Counted from the first letter of the stretch, positions 27,561 to 37,478 are shown. The stretch: 64,000 nt of DNA from Psychrobacter glacincola (GCF_904846075.1 NZ_CAJGZH010000001.1:806001-870000), one strand, 5' to 3'. Translations and numbers: made by a program. The notes: generated by a model from the letters alone, not told the origin.

Positions 27561-28589
27561 ATGAACCTGTTTGGATTTTTATCAAATAATATCGCTATCG
27601 ACCTCGGTACTGCGAACACTCTCATTTTTATTCCTAATAAAGGCGTCGTACTTGACGAGCCTACGGTGGTTGCGTTACGAAGTAATCGTACCCAAAACCC
27701 TACCGTTGCGGCTGTTGGTATTGATGCCAAGCAGATGCTTGGTCGTACACCTGCCAACATTACAGCGATTCGCCCATTAAAAGACGGCGTGATTGCTGAC
27801 TTTGAAGTGACGCAAAAAATGCTCAAGCATTTCATTATGAAGGTAAAAGCCAAGCGTTTTATGGCGCAGCCTAACGTGGTGGTTTGTGTGCCTTGTAAGT
27901 CTACTCTGGTTGAGCGTAAAGCGATTCGTGAAGCGGTCTCATCAGCGGGCGCAAGTAAAGTGCTGCTATTAGAAGAACCAATGGCAGCTGCCATCGGTGC
28001 TGGCTTGCCAGTTCATGAAGCCAGCGGTTCGATGGTGGTTGATATTGGTGGCGGCACGACGGAGATAGCCGTTATCGCGTTATCTGGTTGCGTTTATGCT
28101 GAGTCGATTCGTATCGGTGGCGATATGTTTGATGACGCGATTATCACCCACGTACGCCGTACCCATGGTTGCGTGATTGGTGAGACGACAGCTGAGCGTA
28201 TCAAGCATGAAGTTGGCTCTGCTTTGAATGAAGACAGTCAGTTAGAAGTCGAAGTTCGCGGTCGTAGCATGGCAGAAGGCGTGCCAAAAACCTTTACTGT
28301 CAACTCAGAAGAAGTACAAAAAGCCCTGAGTGATCCGCTGAGCGGTATCGTTAGCGCGGTGAAAGCGGCACTTGAGCAGACGCCACCTGAGCTGTCATCA
28401 GACATCGCAGAGCGTGGTATTGTTTTGACGGGCGGCGGTGCGCTGTTACGTGATTTGGACAAATTGATTTCAAGAGAGACAGGTCTACCTGTGACCGTTG
28501 CTGAAGATCCATTGACTTGCGTTAGCCGCGGCGGTGGTATTGCACTTGATTTTATCAATAACAAAAGCTTGAACATGATTTTTGTTTAG
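27561..28589 (+). CDS. mreB: Rod-shape actin homolog MreB
   Basis: MreB forms ATP-dependent filaments under the inner membrane that guide peptidoglycan synthesis along the cell cylinder. The 342 residues hold the actin-fold phosphate 1 block ([11 protein letters not shown]), the phosphate 2 block ([15 protein letters not shown]) and the adenosine block ([13 protein letters not shown]). The short N-terminus (NLFGFLSNN) resembles the amphipathic membrane helix of gammaproteobacterial MreB. It is first in mreBCD, with a hairpin separating it from mreC. Confidence 0.98.
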   Translation: MNLFGFLSNNIAIDLGTANTLIFIPNKGVVLDEPTVVALRSNRTQNPTVAAVGIDAKQMLGRTPANITAIRPLKDGVIADFEVTQKMLKHFIMKVKAKRFMAQPNVVVCVPCKSTLVERKAIREAVSSAGASKVLLLEEPMAAAIGAGLPVHEASGSMVVDIGGGTTEIAVIALSGCVYAESIRIGGDMFDDAIITHVRRTHGCVIGETTAERIKHEVGSALNEDSQLEVEVRGRSMAEGVPKTFTVNSEEVQKALSDPLSGIVSAVKAALEQTPPELSSDIAERGIVLTGGGALLRDLDKLISRETGLPVTVAEDPLTCVSRGGGIALDFINNKSLNMIFV

Positions 28590-28680
28590 ATTGCTTTAGT
28601 TAAGCACTGCGGTATTGATAAATCATCTTCGTCGTGCTTGATGAGAGCTTGCGTAAAAATAGTGGGTTAAAACAGTATAA

Positions 28681-28713
28681 AATTAAAGGTAGCCAGTTGC
28701 GCTGCCTTTAATT
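28681..28713 (+). terminator. Hairpin between mreB and mreC, possible partial terminator
   Basis: A 13-bp stem, AATTAAAGGTAGC / GCTGCCTTTAATT with one G-U type pair and a 7-nt loop. Only a weak T tract follows. It could reduce read-through so that MreB exceeds MreC and MreD. Confidence 0.5.
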
Positions 28714-28778
28714 GCATTAATCAACTAGAACCCAGTACTGGCTACTGCTTATTTTATAACTCCTGAGTTAGACGACTT

Positions 28779-29639
28779 ATGACCCCAAGTATTTTTGCGC
28801 GCCAGCCGTTAGCACTTCGTAAGACTGCCATTGTATTAATAGCAGCTCTAATACTGATGTGGTTCGATAGCAAAAATTCAGAATGGTTTAATCCAGTACG
28901 TAGTACCAGTCATGCCGCGATGCAGCCTATTTATGAGCTATCACTGTTACCGAGTTATGCCAAGCATTGGGCAGGTGGCAGCTTACAATCTAAAGAAGCG
29001 CTGCGCCGCGAAAATATGCAATTGAAGTCTCAGCTTATCCATGCGCAAGCCAAGTTGCAGCAGCAGGATTATATTTTGGCACAAAATGCGCGGCTGCAAG
29101 GTATTTTATCAACGACCAAGCCTGAACAATTTGATCTTAATTTGGCACAGGTAATCGGTACAGACACCAACTTACTCAGACAAATCGTGGTGCTCAATAA
29201 AGGCGTTCAAGACGGGGTTCAAGTTGGACAGACAGTGATTGATGAAGACGGTATTTTAGGGCAGATTATTAATGTCTATCCCAATACCAGTCGCCTACTA
29301 TTGATTACTGATGAACAGCAATCGGTTGCAGTTACAGTCAAGCGCACAGGTCAACGCGCTATCGTGACAGGGCAAGGTATACCAACCTCATTAAGCCTTG
29401 ATTATGTGTTCAAAACCTCAGACGTGCGTGTGGGTGATGAGCTGGTGTCATCAGGATTGGGTGGGCGTATTCCAGCAGGGTATCGTGTCGGGCGTATCGC
29501 CCATATTAAAGATACTCAAGCCGATAACTTTAGAAGTATAGAAGTGACCCCAGCGGCGAACTTTATCGATAATGCATATGTATTAGTCCTGCAAGATAAG
29601 CTGGTGAATAAAAATAATATTACCCTTAATGAGCGCTAA
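28779..29639 (+). CDS. mreC: Rod-shape determining protein MreC
   Basis: MreC is a periplasmic scaffold tethered to the inner membrane that links MreB filaments to the elongasome PBP2/RodA. The 286 residues begin with one membrane helix (about residues 12-28). A coiled coil follows (LRRENMQLKSQLIHAQAKLQQQ), then the double beta-barrel domain (AQVIGTDTNLLRQIVVLNKG, VGDELVSSGLGGRIPAGYRVG). The Shine-Dalgarno sequence is weak (TGAGTTAGACG). It is followed by mreD after 161 bp, a longer gap than usual for these coupled genes. Confidence 0.97.
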   Translation: MTPSIFARQPLALRKTAIVLIAALILMWFDSKNSEWFNPVRSTSHAAMQPIYELSLLPSYAKHWAGGSLQSKEALRRENMQLKSQLIHAQAKLQQQDYILAQNARLQGILSTTKPEQFDLNLAQVIGTDTNLLRQIVVLNKGVQDGVQVGQTVIDEDGILGQIINVYPNTSRLLLITDEQQSVAVTVKRTGQRAIVTGQGIPTSLSLDYVFKTSDVRVGDELVSSGLGGRIPAGYRVGRIAHIKDTQADNFRSIEVTPAANFIDNAYVLVLQDKLVNKNNITLNER

Positions 29640-29814
29640 GAAGTTAGGCGCTCAATACGTAAGCACCAATCAGATAATGGCTGGCATCTATTTATTAACT
29701 GGTCTGTTTGTCGATACATTTTTAGCCAGGGTTTTTACCCCATCAATGCTCACTCATGCTTTAACAGCAGCCATCAATACATTCGTTAAGGTAAGTACCC
29801 ATGTCGTATCCTGA
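29629..29814 (+). CDS. Possible small overlapping gene between mreC and mreD
   Basis: A 61-residue frame starts at an ATG inside the last codons of mreC and ends inside the first codons of mreD, filling the gap between them. It contains a hydrophobic stretch (IMAGIYLLTGLFVDTFLA). No independent ribosome-binding site is clear, so it would rely on coupling with mreC. It may be chance or a translational bridge. I rate it as doubtful. Confidence 0.22.
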   Translation: MSAKKLGAQYVSTNQIMAGIYLLTGLFVDTFLARVFTPSMLTHALTAAINTFVKVSTHVVS

Positions 29815-30286
29815 TTCTGAGAATGCAACGGTACTACTGATTGCTACCATCATTCTAAGTTTTGTTATTGCGTCATCGCTTAATGTCTATCCGTTAAGTC
29901 CTAGTATGGCTACCTTACGCCCTATGGTCATGATCATGGTGCTGATTTTTTGGTTATTATTTCAGCCACGCTATGTTGGTATTTTTACAGCATTTACCAT
30001 CGGCCTCATTGCTGACTTACTCATGGATACCCATTTGGGACAGCAAGCCTTTGCCGCCGTGGCAGTCGCCTTCTTCATAAAAATAACCAGTATTTATATT
30101 AGGCAACTAAATACCATCAGTGCATGGTTATTAGCGAGCTTAGGATTGGTTGTTTTTCAATCATGTTTATGGATATTGCAGATGTTTATCCAGAATGTCT
30201 TTGTCGCACAATCTGCCTTATCACTGTTGATGAGTATCATCAGCTGGCCATTGGTACTACTGGCTTTGCGTAAATTTGCGTCATAA
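29801..30286 (+). CDS. mreD: Rod-shape determining protein MreD
   Basis: MreD is a small integral membrane partner of MreC in the cell-elongation machinery. The 161 residues are strongly hydrophobic with about five membrane helices. The family feature FQPRYVGIFTAFTIGLIADLLMDTHLGQQAF (read in two parts: PRYVGIF and GLIADLLMDTHLGQ) is present. The ATG has GGTAAGTACCC upstream. It completes mreBCD; maf follows 131 bp downstream, a common arrangement (mreBCD-maf-rng). Confidence 0.93.
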   Translation: MSYPDSENATVLLIATIILSFVIASSLNVYPLSPSMATLRPMVMIMVLIFWLLFQPRYVGIFTAFTIGLIADLLMDTHLGQQAFAAVAVAFFIKITSIYIRQLNTISAWLLASLGLVVFQSCLWILQMFIQNVFVAQSALSLLMSIISWPLVLLALRKFAS

Positions 30287-30417
30287 GAAAAATTCTGCTG
30301 ATAACCAATAAAATTATAGCGCTGGCGTTTATTAATCATGACTACCTAATGTTAATGCACTAACAGGCAGCAGTTTTCGGTAGTAGGCAGATAAATTCAG
30401 ATATAAAGAGAGTAGCG

Positions 30418-31083
30418 ATGGATATTATTTTAGCTTCTGGTTCGCCGCGCCGTCGTGAGCTGTTAGAAAGAGCACAACTAGAATTTAGCACATTGAGTGT
30501 AGATGTCGATGAAACAAAGCATGATGATGAGTCACCCACAGACTATATCGAGCGCATGGTCGCCACTAAAGCTGAGGCTGCCATACAGCAACTAGCATCA
30601 CGCTTGAAAACGGATAAAAGCTGTTTTTCTGACTCATTTATCATTCTAACGTCTGATACCATCGGCGTGCTGGCAGATGGTCAAACAGTGCTGGTCAAGC
30701 CAGTCGATCGTGAGCACGCTTATAGTATGTGGCAACAGATGTCTAATAGTGTCCATGAAGTATGGACAGCAGTTCAAGCAACTCATATATCATTATCTTC
30801 TAAAGCGGCTAACAGCCCAACTCATGAGCCAGTATTTCAAATCATTAATCAGCAACGAATCACTGAGCGTACCGAAGTGACCTTTATAGCGCTCACTGCA
30901 GAGATGATGAGTAACTATTGGGAAAGTGGCGAGCCTGCTGATAAAGCGGGTGGTTATGGTATACAAGGTTTGGGTGCTATTTGGGTCAGCCGTATCAATG
31001 GGAGCTATACCAATGTCGTGGGTTTACCGCTTCCACAAACGCTGGCGTTAATTAAAAACGTCACAGATATTAGTGTCAAGTAA
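30418..31083 (+). CDS. maf: Maf-type nucleoside triphosphate pyrophosphatase
   Basis: Maf proteins hydrolyse non-canonical or modified nucleoside triphosphates (dTTP/UTP class for YhdE-like members) to monophosphates. The 221 residues carry the start block LASGSPRRRELLERA (about residues 5-19), the catalytic-region SDTIGV (about 81-86) and EPADKAGGYGIQGLGA near the C-terminus. It is about 20-25 residues longer than the usual 197. The extra length lies in polar insertions after RLKTDKSC and around SLSSKAANSPTHEP. The usual LGKP is LVKP here. It lies between mreD and rng. Confidence 0.92.
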   Translation: MDIILASGSPRRRELLERAQLEFSTLSVDVDETKHDDESPTDYIERMVATKAEAAIQQLASRLKTDKSCFSDSFIILTSDTIGVLADGQTVLVKPVDREHAYSMWQQMSNSVHEVWTAVQATHISLSSKAANSPTHEPVFQIINQQRITERTEVTFIALTAEMMSNYWESGEPADKAGGYGIQGLGAIWVSRINGSYTNVVGLPLPQTLALIKNVTDISVK

Positions 31084-31261
31084 AATACGAGACAGAACCT
31101 GATGGAGATTATTGGTCTCTCAGAGATTGGTTGTCACTCTAACCTGCTGCACATAATAACACGCGAGAGTAATGGGCGAGAGCCAGCTGCATTTGTTACA
31201 CTATAAAGATAATAGACGATGAACGTCTAACAAGAAAGCTGAGAGATAAGAGAAAAACATT

Positions 31262-32872
31262 ATGTCCGAAGAGCTGCTGATTAATATTAGTCCAATGGAA
31301 TCCCGTGTCGCAGTCTTAGACAATGGCATCTTGGGCGAAATTTATATTGAACGTCATCATAAATTGGGTCTGGTCGGCAATATCTATCTGGGTACAGTCG
31401 TACGCGTTTTACCTGGTATGCAGGCAGCATTCGTTGATATCGGGCAGTCGCGGACAGCATTTTTACACGTCAATGATATGCAGCGTGAGCCGCGTCCAGT
31501 AGCAGAAAATAAAAGTAAAGCGGCTGACAATAGCGATAAAAACTCGGATAGCAATATAGAAGATGCTGTGGTAGAAAATAGTACTGATAACTTGGCTGTC
31601 ACGCCACCAGTGATTAGTATACAAAATACCGAAATCATCCCTGTTTCTAAAACGTTGATTCAACATCGCTTGCATGAAAGCCAACGTATTTTAGTGCAAG
31701 TGACCAAAGATCAGTTGGGCAGTAAAGGCGCTCGCTTGACCACCAATATATCCTTGCCATCTCGCTATTTGGTGTATCTGCCCTCAAGCGAACACATTGG
31801 TATCTCTCAGCGCATTGATGGCGAAGAAGAGCGCACTCGTCTGAAGACTGAGCTTAGTAGCCTGATGCAAACGGTCAATCTAAAAGGCGGTCTCATCGCT
31901 CGTACCGCTGCTGAACGTGTCCCTGTCGATAAGCTTGAAGAAGACATTTATTATTTACTGCAGCTGTGGCGTACCATCTGCGCGCGTCGCCAAGAGATGA
32001 AACAACATCAAAGTTCTGAGCTTATTTATCAAGAGCTATCATTACCGCTGCGATCTATCCGTGATTTGGTACACGCGGATACCGAGAAAGTCATCATTGA
32101 TAATGCACAAATTTATGAACAAGTCAGATCCTTTGCCAAAGAGTTTGTGCCTTTTGTCTATGACCGCATTGTACATTATAGCGCTGAGCCATCTTTGTTT
32201 GATGTCCATCGTGTCGAAGATGATTTGCGTGATGCTTTAAAACGCCGCGTAGATTTAAAATCAGGTGGCTATCTGATTATCGACCAAACAGAAGCGATGA
32301 CCACGATCGATGTCAATACGGGATCATTCGTAGGCGGGCGTTCGTTAGAAGATACGGTTTATAAAACCAATCTTGAGGCAACTCATGCAATCGCCCGTCA
32401 GCTGCGTTTGCGTAATCTAGGCGGTATTATCATCCTAGACTTTATTGACATGCTTGAACAGCAGCATAAAGATGATGTGTTAGAGAGCCTGCAATCACAG
32501 CTAGTACAAGACTATGCCAAAACTAAGATTACTCAGGTCAGTGAGCTTGGGTTGGTAGAGATGACGCGTAAACGTACGCGTGAGTCGCTTGGACAGCAGC
32601 TATGTGAGCCGTGCTCGACCTGTCAAGGACGCGGCTTTGTCAAAACGGCTGAGACAGTGTGCTTTGAGATATTCCGTGAAATCATGCGTTGTGCTCGTAC
32701 TTATAACTCTCCCAAGAAATTTACGGTCGTTGCCCATGCCGCAGTCATTGATTTACTTCTCACTTCAGAGTCAGACACGGTGGCAGATTTAGAGTATTTA
32801 CTTGGTAGAGTGATTACCTTTGATGTCGAAAATCTCTATACTCAAGAGCAATACGACATTGTTTTGGATTGA
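31262..32872 (+). CDS. rng: Ribonuclease G
   Basis: RNase G is a 5'-end-dependent endoribonuclease that matures the 5' end of 16S rRNA and decays some mRNAs. The 536 residues have an S1 domain (start EELLINISPMESRVAVL), an RNase H-like region, and the two catalytic Mg-binding aspartates D350 (TIDVNTGS) and D393 (ILDFIDML), spaced 43 residues as in RNase E/G. A zinc-link-like Cys set follows in CEPCSTCQGRGF. The protein is longer than the enteric 489. An acidic, Asn/Ser-rich insertion of about 50 residues (from about residue 80) interrupts the S1 domain. It ends the mreBCD-maf-rng run. Confidence 0.95.
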   Translation: MSEELLINISPMESRVAVLDNGILGEIYIERHHKLGLVGNIYLGTVVRVLPGMQAAFVDIGQSRTAFLHVNDMQREPRPVAENKSKAADNSDKNSDSNIEDAVVENSTDNLAVTPPVISIQNTEIIPVSKTLIQHRLHESQRILVQVTKDQLGSKGARLTTNISLPSRYLVYLPSSEHIGISQRIDGEEERTRLKTELSSLMQTVNLKGGLIARTAAERVPVDKLEEDIYYLLQLWRTICARRQEMKQHQSSELIYQELSLPLRSIRDLVHADTEKVIIDNAQIYEQVRSFAKEFVPFVYDRIVHYSAEPSLFDVHRVEDDLRDALKRRVDLKSGGYLIIDQTEAMTTIDVNTGSFVGGRSLEDTVYKTNLEATHAIARQLRLRNLGGIIILDFIDMLEQQHKDDVLESLQSQLVQDYAKTKITQVSELGLVEMTRKRTRESLGQQLCEPCSTCQGRGFVKTAETVCFEIFREIMRCARTYNSPKKFTVVAHAAVIDLLLTSESDTVADLEYLLGRVITFDVENLYTQEQYDIVLD

Positions 32873-33002
32873 TGTTTCATAGCTTTAGATTAACAGTGTA
32901 TAGTTATTGATTCATATAAGCGTGATTATTAAGCACAGATACTGTTGTTTACATATTACTGTTTATAAAGGGTAATATCCTAATTCGCTACAGATATTAT
33001 CC

Positions 33003-33030
33003 TTGCAATGACTGAAATACTATGTATAAT
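33003..33030 (+). promoter_or_regulatory. Candidate sigma-70 promoter of the S10 operon
   Basis: TTGCAA (33003-33008) and a perfect TATAAT (33025-33030) are spaced by 16 bp. Initiation about 7 nt downstream would give a leader of about 275 nt before rpsJ, consistent with a regulated r-protein leader. Confidence 0.65.
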
Positions 33031-33051
33031 ATACACCACTGAATTATATAT

Positions 33052-33258
33052 GCGCCGCCAATCAAACAGCGGGCGCTATGACAGCTAGAGCATCGTTTCT
33101 AGCACTATTTCATTATGCCTTTGCTGACATCCTATAATGGAAGGGTCGGCGGGGCTTTAAACTATTTTGCTTTTGGCACGCTACAAGTTCGGATAAAGAA
33201 CTCATTCTGGTTAAGAACAGAAGGCCGCTTGAAGTGAATATTTAACCAAACGGCTTTT
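33052..33258 (+). promoter_or_regulatory. Structured S10-operon mRNA leader
   Basis: Stem-loops are visible at 33052-33076 (GCGCC / GGCGC) and 33224-33254 (GCCGCTTG / CAAACGGC, one mismatch). A TTTT run follows the second, giving an attenuator-like end about 55 nt before rpsJ. A short CTAG..CTAG pair lies between them. L4-mediated control of such leaders is known in enterics; whether it applies here is inference. Confidence 0.45.
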
Positions 33259-33313
33259 GATCATATCTTTGCAAAGCAAAAATGACAAAAGCACATATTA
33301 GGAGCTTGCTGGC

Positions 33314-33625
33314 ATGGCTAACCAGAGAATCCGTATCCGTCTTAAGTCTTTTGATCATCGTCTGATTGATCAATCTGCACAAGAGATTGTTGATACTGCA
33401 AAGCGCACCGGTGCGCAAGTTTGTGGTCCTGTACCGTTGCCGACTCGCATTGAGCGCTTCAACGTTCTAACTTCACCACACGTAAACAAAGACGCTCGTG
33501 ATCAGTACGAAATCCGTACTCATAAGCGTATGGTTGACATCGTTCAACCTACCGACAAAACTGTGGATGCGCTAATGAAGCTTGACTTGGCGGCGGGTGT
33601 TGACGTTCAAATTGCTTTGGGTTAA
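33314..33625 (+). CDS. rpsJ: 30S ribosomal protein S10
   Basis: S10 sits in the 30S head and also binds NusB in transcription antitermination. The 103 residues are full length, with [16 protein letters not shown] at the N-terminus and [22 protein letters not shown] in two adjoining blocks typical of the family. TAGGAGC lies 8 nt before the ATG. It is first in the S10 cluster. Confidence 0.99.
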   Translation: MANQRIRIRLKSFDHRLIDQSAQEIVDTAKRTGAQVCGPVPLPTRIERFNVLTSPHVNKDARDQYEIRTHKRMVDIVQPTDKTVDALMKLDLAAGVDVQIALG

Positions 33626-33673
33626 TGCACATAAACACCCAACCCATTAATATAAGATATAAAGAGGTCTAAA

Positions 33674-34312
33674 ATGGCGATCGGTTTAGTCGGTAAAAAA
33701 TGCGGCATGACCCGTGTCTTCACTGAAGCAGGCGCATCTATCCCTGTAACAGTGGTTGAGATCAGTGCTAATCGCATTACTCAAGTAAAAAATACTGATG
33801 TAGATGGCTATCAAGCCATCCAAGTTACCACAGGTACCCGTCGTGACAGCCGCGTAGCAGCAGCTCAAAAAGGTCACTTCGCTAAAGCTGGCGTTGCCGC
33901 TGGTCGTGGTGTTTGGGAATTTCGTGCCAATGATAGCGATCTTGAAGGTCGTGAAATTGGTGGTGAGATCCTAGCTGACTTGTTCGAACAAGGTCAGATG
34001 GTTGATGTCACAGGTAACAGTAAAGGTAAAGGCTTTCAAGGCGGCGTGAAGCGTCACAACTTCAGCATGCAAGATGCCACTCATGGTAACTCAGTATCTC
34101 ACCGTGCCATTGGTTCAACTGGTCAAAACCAGTCACCAGGTAAAGTCTTCAAAGGCAAAAAAATGCCAGGTCAGATGGGTAACAAACGCGTTACCGTTCA
34201 GGGCCTAGAAGTGATATCGGTTGATGTTGAAAAAGGGTTACTTGTCATCAAGGGTGCTATCCCAGGTGCCACCGGTGGCGATGTCATCGTACGTCCGTCA
34301 GTCAAAGCCTAA
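33674..34312 (+). CDS. rplC: 50S ribosomal protein L3
   Basis: L3 is an early-assembly 50S protein reaching the peptidyl-transferase centre. The 212 residues start [15 protein letters not shown] and contain the conserved tip loop region [18 protein letters not shown] and [13 protein letters not shown]. The Gln in [10 protein letters not shown] is in the position methylated by PrmB in enterics. AAAGAGG precedes the ATG. Confidence 0.99.
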   Translation: MAIGLVGKKCGMTRVFTEAGASIPVTVVEISANRITQVKNTDVDGYQAIQVTTGTRRDSRVAAAQKGHFAKAGVAAGRGVWEFRANDSDLEGREIGGEILADLFEQGQMVDVTGNSKGKGFQGGVKRHNFSMQDATHGNSVSHRAIGSTGQNQSPGKVFKGKKMPGQMGNKRVTVQGLEVISVDVEKGLLVIKGAIPGATGGDVIVRPSVKA

Positions 34313-34326
34313 GCAAGGGGATTAAC

Positions 34327-34929
34327 GTGGATTTAAAAACAGTTACAGGGGCGGCAGTTGAGCTTTCTGATACGGCTTTCGGTCGTGAATTCAACGAAGC
34401 ACTAGTGCATCAAGTCGTCACCGCATATCTTGCTGGTGCTCGTCAAGGTACACGCGCTCAAAAAACCCGTGCCGAAGTTTCTGGTGGTGGCATTAAGCCA
34501 TGGCGCCAAAAAGGTACTGGTCGCGCTCGTGCAGGTTCTATTCGTAGCCCAATCTGGCGTGGGGGCGGTCGTGCATTCGCGGCTAAACCACAAGATTGGT
34601 CACAGAAAGTTAACCGTAAAATGTATCGCGGTGCTATGCAGTGTATCTTAGCCGAATTGATTCGCCAAGAGCGTTTGATTTTGGTCGAAGAGCTAAGCGT
34701 TTCTGGACCTAAGACTAAAGAGTTGATTGCAAAGTTAGGTGAGTTAAATGCATCACGTGCATTAATCGTCACTAAAGAAGTTGACGAAAACTTATACTTA
34801 GCTGCTCGCAACATCCCACATGTCAATGTACTTGATACAAGTGAAGTGGATCCAGTGAGCTTGATCGCTTTTGATAAAGTGATCATGACAGTCGAAGCTG
34901 CGAAACAATTTGAGGAAGCACTAGCATGA
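34327..34929 (+). CDS. rplD: 50S ribosomal protein L4
   Basis: L4 binds 23S rRNA domain I and lines the exit tunnel. In enterics it also represses the S10 operon by attenuation and translational block. The 200 residues contain the extended tunnel loop ([19 protein letters not shown], then [11 protein letters not shown]). The start is GTG with CAAGGGGA upstream. Its last codons overlap rplW by 4 bp (ATGA). Confidence 0.98.
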   Translation: MDLKTVTGAAVELSDTAFGREFNEALVHQVVTAYLAGARQGTRAQKTRAEVSGGGIKPWRQKGTGRARAGSIRSPIWRGGGRAFAAKPQDWSQKVNRKMYRGAMQCILAELIRQERLILVEELSVSGPKTKELIAKLGELNASRALIVTKEVDENLYLAARNIPHVNVLDTSEVDPVSLIAFDKVIMTVEAAKQFEEALA

Positions 34930-35276
34930 ATAACGCAAGACTTTATCAGATCCTAAGAGGACCTGTATTCTCAGAGAAATCTCAAATGCTTGGCGACTCA
35001 CTTGGTGTGCAGGTATTTAAAATTGACTCTAACGCTACTAAGCTTGAAGTCAAAAAAGCGGTTGAGATGATGTTTGAAGGTGTTGAAGTTTTAAAAGTAA
35101 ACACTTTGAATGTTAAAGGTAAGACAAAGCGTTTTGGTAAAAGTATCGGCCGTCGTAATGACTACAAAAAAGCCTACGTTACCTTAAAAGCTGGTCAAGA
35201 TGTACAAATGGCTGATGCTGGTGAAGAGGTCGCGAATACGACTGCTTCTACTAGTGAAACAGCGAACAACGAATAA
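34926..35276 (+). CDS. rplW: 50S ribosomal protein L23
   Basis: L23 lies at the tunnel exit and docks trigger factor, SRP and SecA. The 116 residues include [13 protein letters not shown] and the loop block [14 protein letters not shown], then [14 protein letters not shown]. Compared with the usual length of about 100, there is an acidic Thr/Ser/Glu-rich C-terminal tail of about 15 residues. The start overlaps rplD by 4 bp. Confidence 0.98.
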   Translation: MNNARLYQILRGPVFSEKSQMLGDSLGVQVFKIDSNATKLEVKKAVEMMFEGVEVLKVNTLNVKGKTKRFGKSIGRRNDYKKAYVTLKAGQDVQMADAGEEVANTTASTSETANNE

Positions 35277-35287
35277 GGATTACACTC

Positions 35288-36115
35288 ATGCCTATCGTAA
35301 AAGCAAAGCCAACATCACCAGGCCGTCGTTTTGTTGAAAAAGTGGTGCATCCACACCTTTATAAAGGTCGTCCGTTTGCAGCGCTTCTCGAATCAAAAAG
35401 TAAAACTGGTGGTCGTAACAATAATGGTCGCATAACGACTCGTCATATTGGCGGTGGTCATAAGCAGCATTATCGTATTATCGATTTCAAACGTACGAAA
35501 GACAATATCCCAGCAACGGTAGAGCGTATTGAATACGATCCTAACCGTACTGCACACATTGCTTTACTTAAGTACGCTGATGGCGAACGTCGCTATATCA
35601 TTGCTGCTAAAAAACAAGCAGTTGGCGATACAGTAATGTCAGGTGAGCTATCACCAATTCGTCCAGGTAACTGTTTACCGCTGAAAAACATCCCATTGGG
35701 TACTGTGATCCATAATATCGAACTTAAAATCGGTAAAGGCGCACAGATGGCTCGTTCTGCGGGTGCTAGCGTTCAGTTGTTAGGTCGTGAAGGTATTTAT
35801 GCTATTCTACGTATGCGCTCTGGCGAAACTCGCCGTGTACACGTGAACTGCCGTGCCGTTATTGGTGAAGTTTCTAACACTGAAAACAACTTGAAATCAC
35901 TTGGTAAAGCCGGTGCTTCACGTTGGCGTGGTGTTCGTCCTTCTGTTCGTGGTGTTGCTATGAACCCGGTTGATCACCCACATGGTGGTGGTGAAGGTCG
36001 TAATAAAGGTCGCCATCCAACCAGCCCTTGGGGTCAGAAGTCTAAAGGACTTAAAACGCGTAGTAATAAGCGTACTGACAATATGATCATCCGCCGTCGC
36101 GCCAAGAAGAAATAA
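35288..36115 (+). CDS. rplB: 50S ribosomal protein L2
   Basis: L2 is a primary 23S-binding protein needed for subunit association and near the peptidyl-transferase centre. The 275 residues are standard, with [16 protein letters not shown] near the N-terminus and the conserved [15 protein letters not shown] containing the functional His. AAGGATT precedes the ATG. Confidence 0.99.
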   Translation: MPIVKAKPTSPGRRFVEKVVHPHLYKGRPFAALLESKSKTGGRNNNGRITTRHIGGGHKQHYRIIDFKRTKDNIPATVERIEYDPNRTAHIALLKYADGERRYIIAAKKQAVGDTVMSGELSPIRPGNCLPLKNIPLGTVIHNIELKIGKGAQMARSAGASVQLLGREGIYAILRMRSGETRRVHVNCRAVIGEVSNTENNLKSLGKAGASRWRGVRPSVRGVAMNPVDHPHGGGEGRNKGRHPTSPWGQKSKGLKTRSNKRTDNMIIRRRAKKK

Positions 36116-36127
36116 AGGAAGAATTTC

Positions 36128-36403
36128 ATGCCTCGTTCATTGAAAAAAGGTCCATTCATAGACGCGCATTTGTTTGCCAAAGTTGAGAATGCATTAGACA
36201 CCAACTCACGCAAGCCAATTAAGACTTGGTCGCGCCGCTCGATGATCCTACCACAAATGGTTGGCTTAACCTTGTCTGTTCACAATGGCCGTACTCATGT
36301 ACCGGTTATCGTGAGTGAACAGATGGTTGGTCATAAACTAGGTGAATTTGCCCCGACTCGTACGTATCGTGGTCATGGCATTGACAAAAAAGCTAAGAGA
36401 TAA
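36128..36403 (+). CDS. rpsS: 30S ribosomal protein S19
   Basis: S19 is a 30S head protein that pairs with S13 and contacts the A-site finger. The 91 residues start [14 protein letters not shown] and include [14 protein letters not shown] and [24 protein letters not shown] precedes the ATG, 12 bp after rplB. Confidence 0.99.
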   Translation: MPRSLKKGPFIDAHLFAKVENALDTNSRKPIKTWSRRSMILPQMVGLTLSVHNGRTHVPVIVSEQMVGHKLGEFAPTRTYRGHGIDKKAKR

Positions 36404-36413
36404 GGTGCTTACC

Positions 36414-36743
36414 ATGGAAGTAACTGCAAAATTACGCGGTGCCGCCATATCGGCACAAAAAGTTAGACTCGTTGCCGATGAAGTTCGTGGCAAATCTATC
36501 GAGCGTGCTTTGGATATCCTAACGTATAGTAATAAAAAAGGCGCTGTATTTGTTAAGAAATGTCTTAACTCAGCCATCGCCAATGCCGAACATAACAACG
36601 GTCTAGATATTGATACCCTTAAAGTATCAACCATCTACGTTGATGAAGGCATTACGCTAAAACGTATCCTACCACGTGCTAAAGGTCGCGCTGATCGTAT
36701 CAGTAAGCGTACCTGTCACATCACTATAAAGGTAGGAGAATAA
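36414..36743 (+). CDS. rplV: 50S ribosomal protein L22
   Basis: L22 contributes the second tunnel-constriction loop of the 50S subunit. The 109 residues start [20 protein letters not shown] and include [18 protein letters not shown] with the loop tip. I chose the ATG at 36414 because TAAGGTG lies just upstream and the length is canonical; an in-frame start further left would overlap rpsS and has no support. Confidence 0.98.
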   Translation: MEVTAKLRGAAISAQKVRLVADEVRGKSIERALDILTYSNKKGAVFVKKCLNSAIANAEHNNGLDIDTLKVSTIYVDEGITLKRILPRAKGRADRISKRTCHITIKVGE

Positions 36744-36746
36744 GTT

Positions 36747-37475
36747 ATGGGTCAAAAAGTACATCCAATCGGAATTCGTCTTGGTGTTGTAAAGAAGCAT
36801 AATGCAAACTGGTATGCTAACCCTAAACAATACTCAGAATACCTAATCAACGACATTCAAGTTCGTGAATATCTGCGCAAAAAGCTTGATAGTGCTATGA
36901 TTAGCAAAATCATGATTGAGCGTCCTACCGGTGCTGCTAAGATTACCATCGCCACTGCGCGTCCTGGTATCGTTATCGGTAAGAAAGGCGAAGACATTGA
37001 AAGACTTCAAAAAGAATTGACCAAAATTATGGGCGTACCTGCTCAGGTCAACATTGAAGAAATCACCTCGCCTGATCTTGATGCTCATTTAGTAGCGGAA
37101 GGTATCGCAAGTCAGCTTGAGCGTCGTGTTATGTTCCGCCGTGCTATGAAGCGCGCCGTACAGAACAGCATGCGTTCTGGTGCTAAAGGTATTAAAGTTG
37201 AGCTGTCTGGCCGTCTTGGCGGTGCTGAGATTGCTCGTACTGAATGGTACCGTGAAGGTCGTGTGCCATTGCATACACTACGCGCTGATATCGACTATTC
37301 GTCAGTACGTGCGGAAACTACTTACGGCACCATCGGTGTAAAAGTTTGGATCTTCCGTGGCGAAATCCTTGACGGTATGAACAGTGTATACAATCCCGTT
37401 AAAGAAGAGCAGACTCGTGCGCCAAAACGCCGTGGTCGTGGAAACGGAAACCGTCGAAACACAGACAGAGGTTAA
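36747..37475 (+). CDS. rpsC: 30S ribosomal protein S3
   Basis: S3 lies at the mRNA entry site, has helicase function with S4 and S5, and contains a KH domain. The 242 residues start [12 protein letters not shown]. The KH GxxG is in [12 protein letters not shown]. The [18 protein letters not shown] block is present. The C-terminal tail is Arg/Gly/Asn-rich. GTAGGAG precedes the ATG; the gap to rplV is 3 bp. Confidence 0.99.
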   Translation: MGQKVHPIGIRLGVVKKHNANWYANPKQYSEYLINDIQVREYLRKKLDSAMISKIMIERPTGAAKITIATARPGIVIGKKGEDIERLQKELTKIMGVPAQVNIEEITSPDLDAHLVAEGIASQLERRVMFRRAMKRAVQNSMRSGAKGIKVELSGRLGGAEIARTEWYREGRVPLHTLRADIDYSSVRAETTYGTIGVKVWIFRGEILDGMNSVYNPVKEEQTRAPKRRGRGNGNRRNTDRG

Positions 37476-37478
37476 ACT

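Larger units (their letters stand above)
32873..33313 (+). other. Leader region of the S10 ribosomal-protein operon
   Basis: About 440 bases without a gene between rng and rpsJ. It holds a good promoter and a structured 5' leader, both described separately. I see no clear rng terminator at its left end. Confidence 0.6.

Noticed and set aside
27503..27994. 163-residue reading frame opposite the start of mreB
   Set aside because: It is antisense to a clear gene, has unlikely composition (Ser/Ala/Arg-rich), and no start site.
34458..34886. 142-residue reading frame opposite rplD
   Set aside because: Shadow frame produced by the codon bias of a highly expressed gene.
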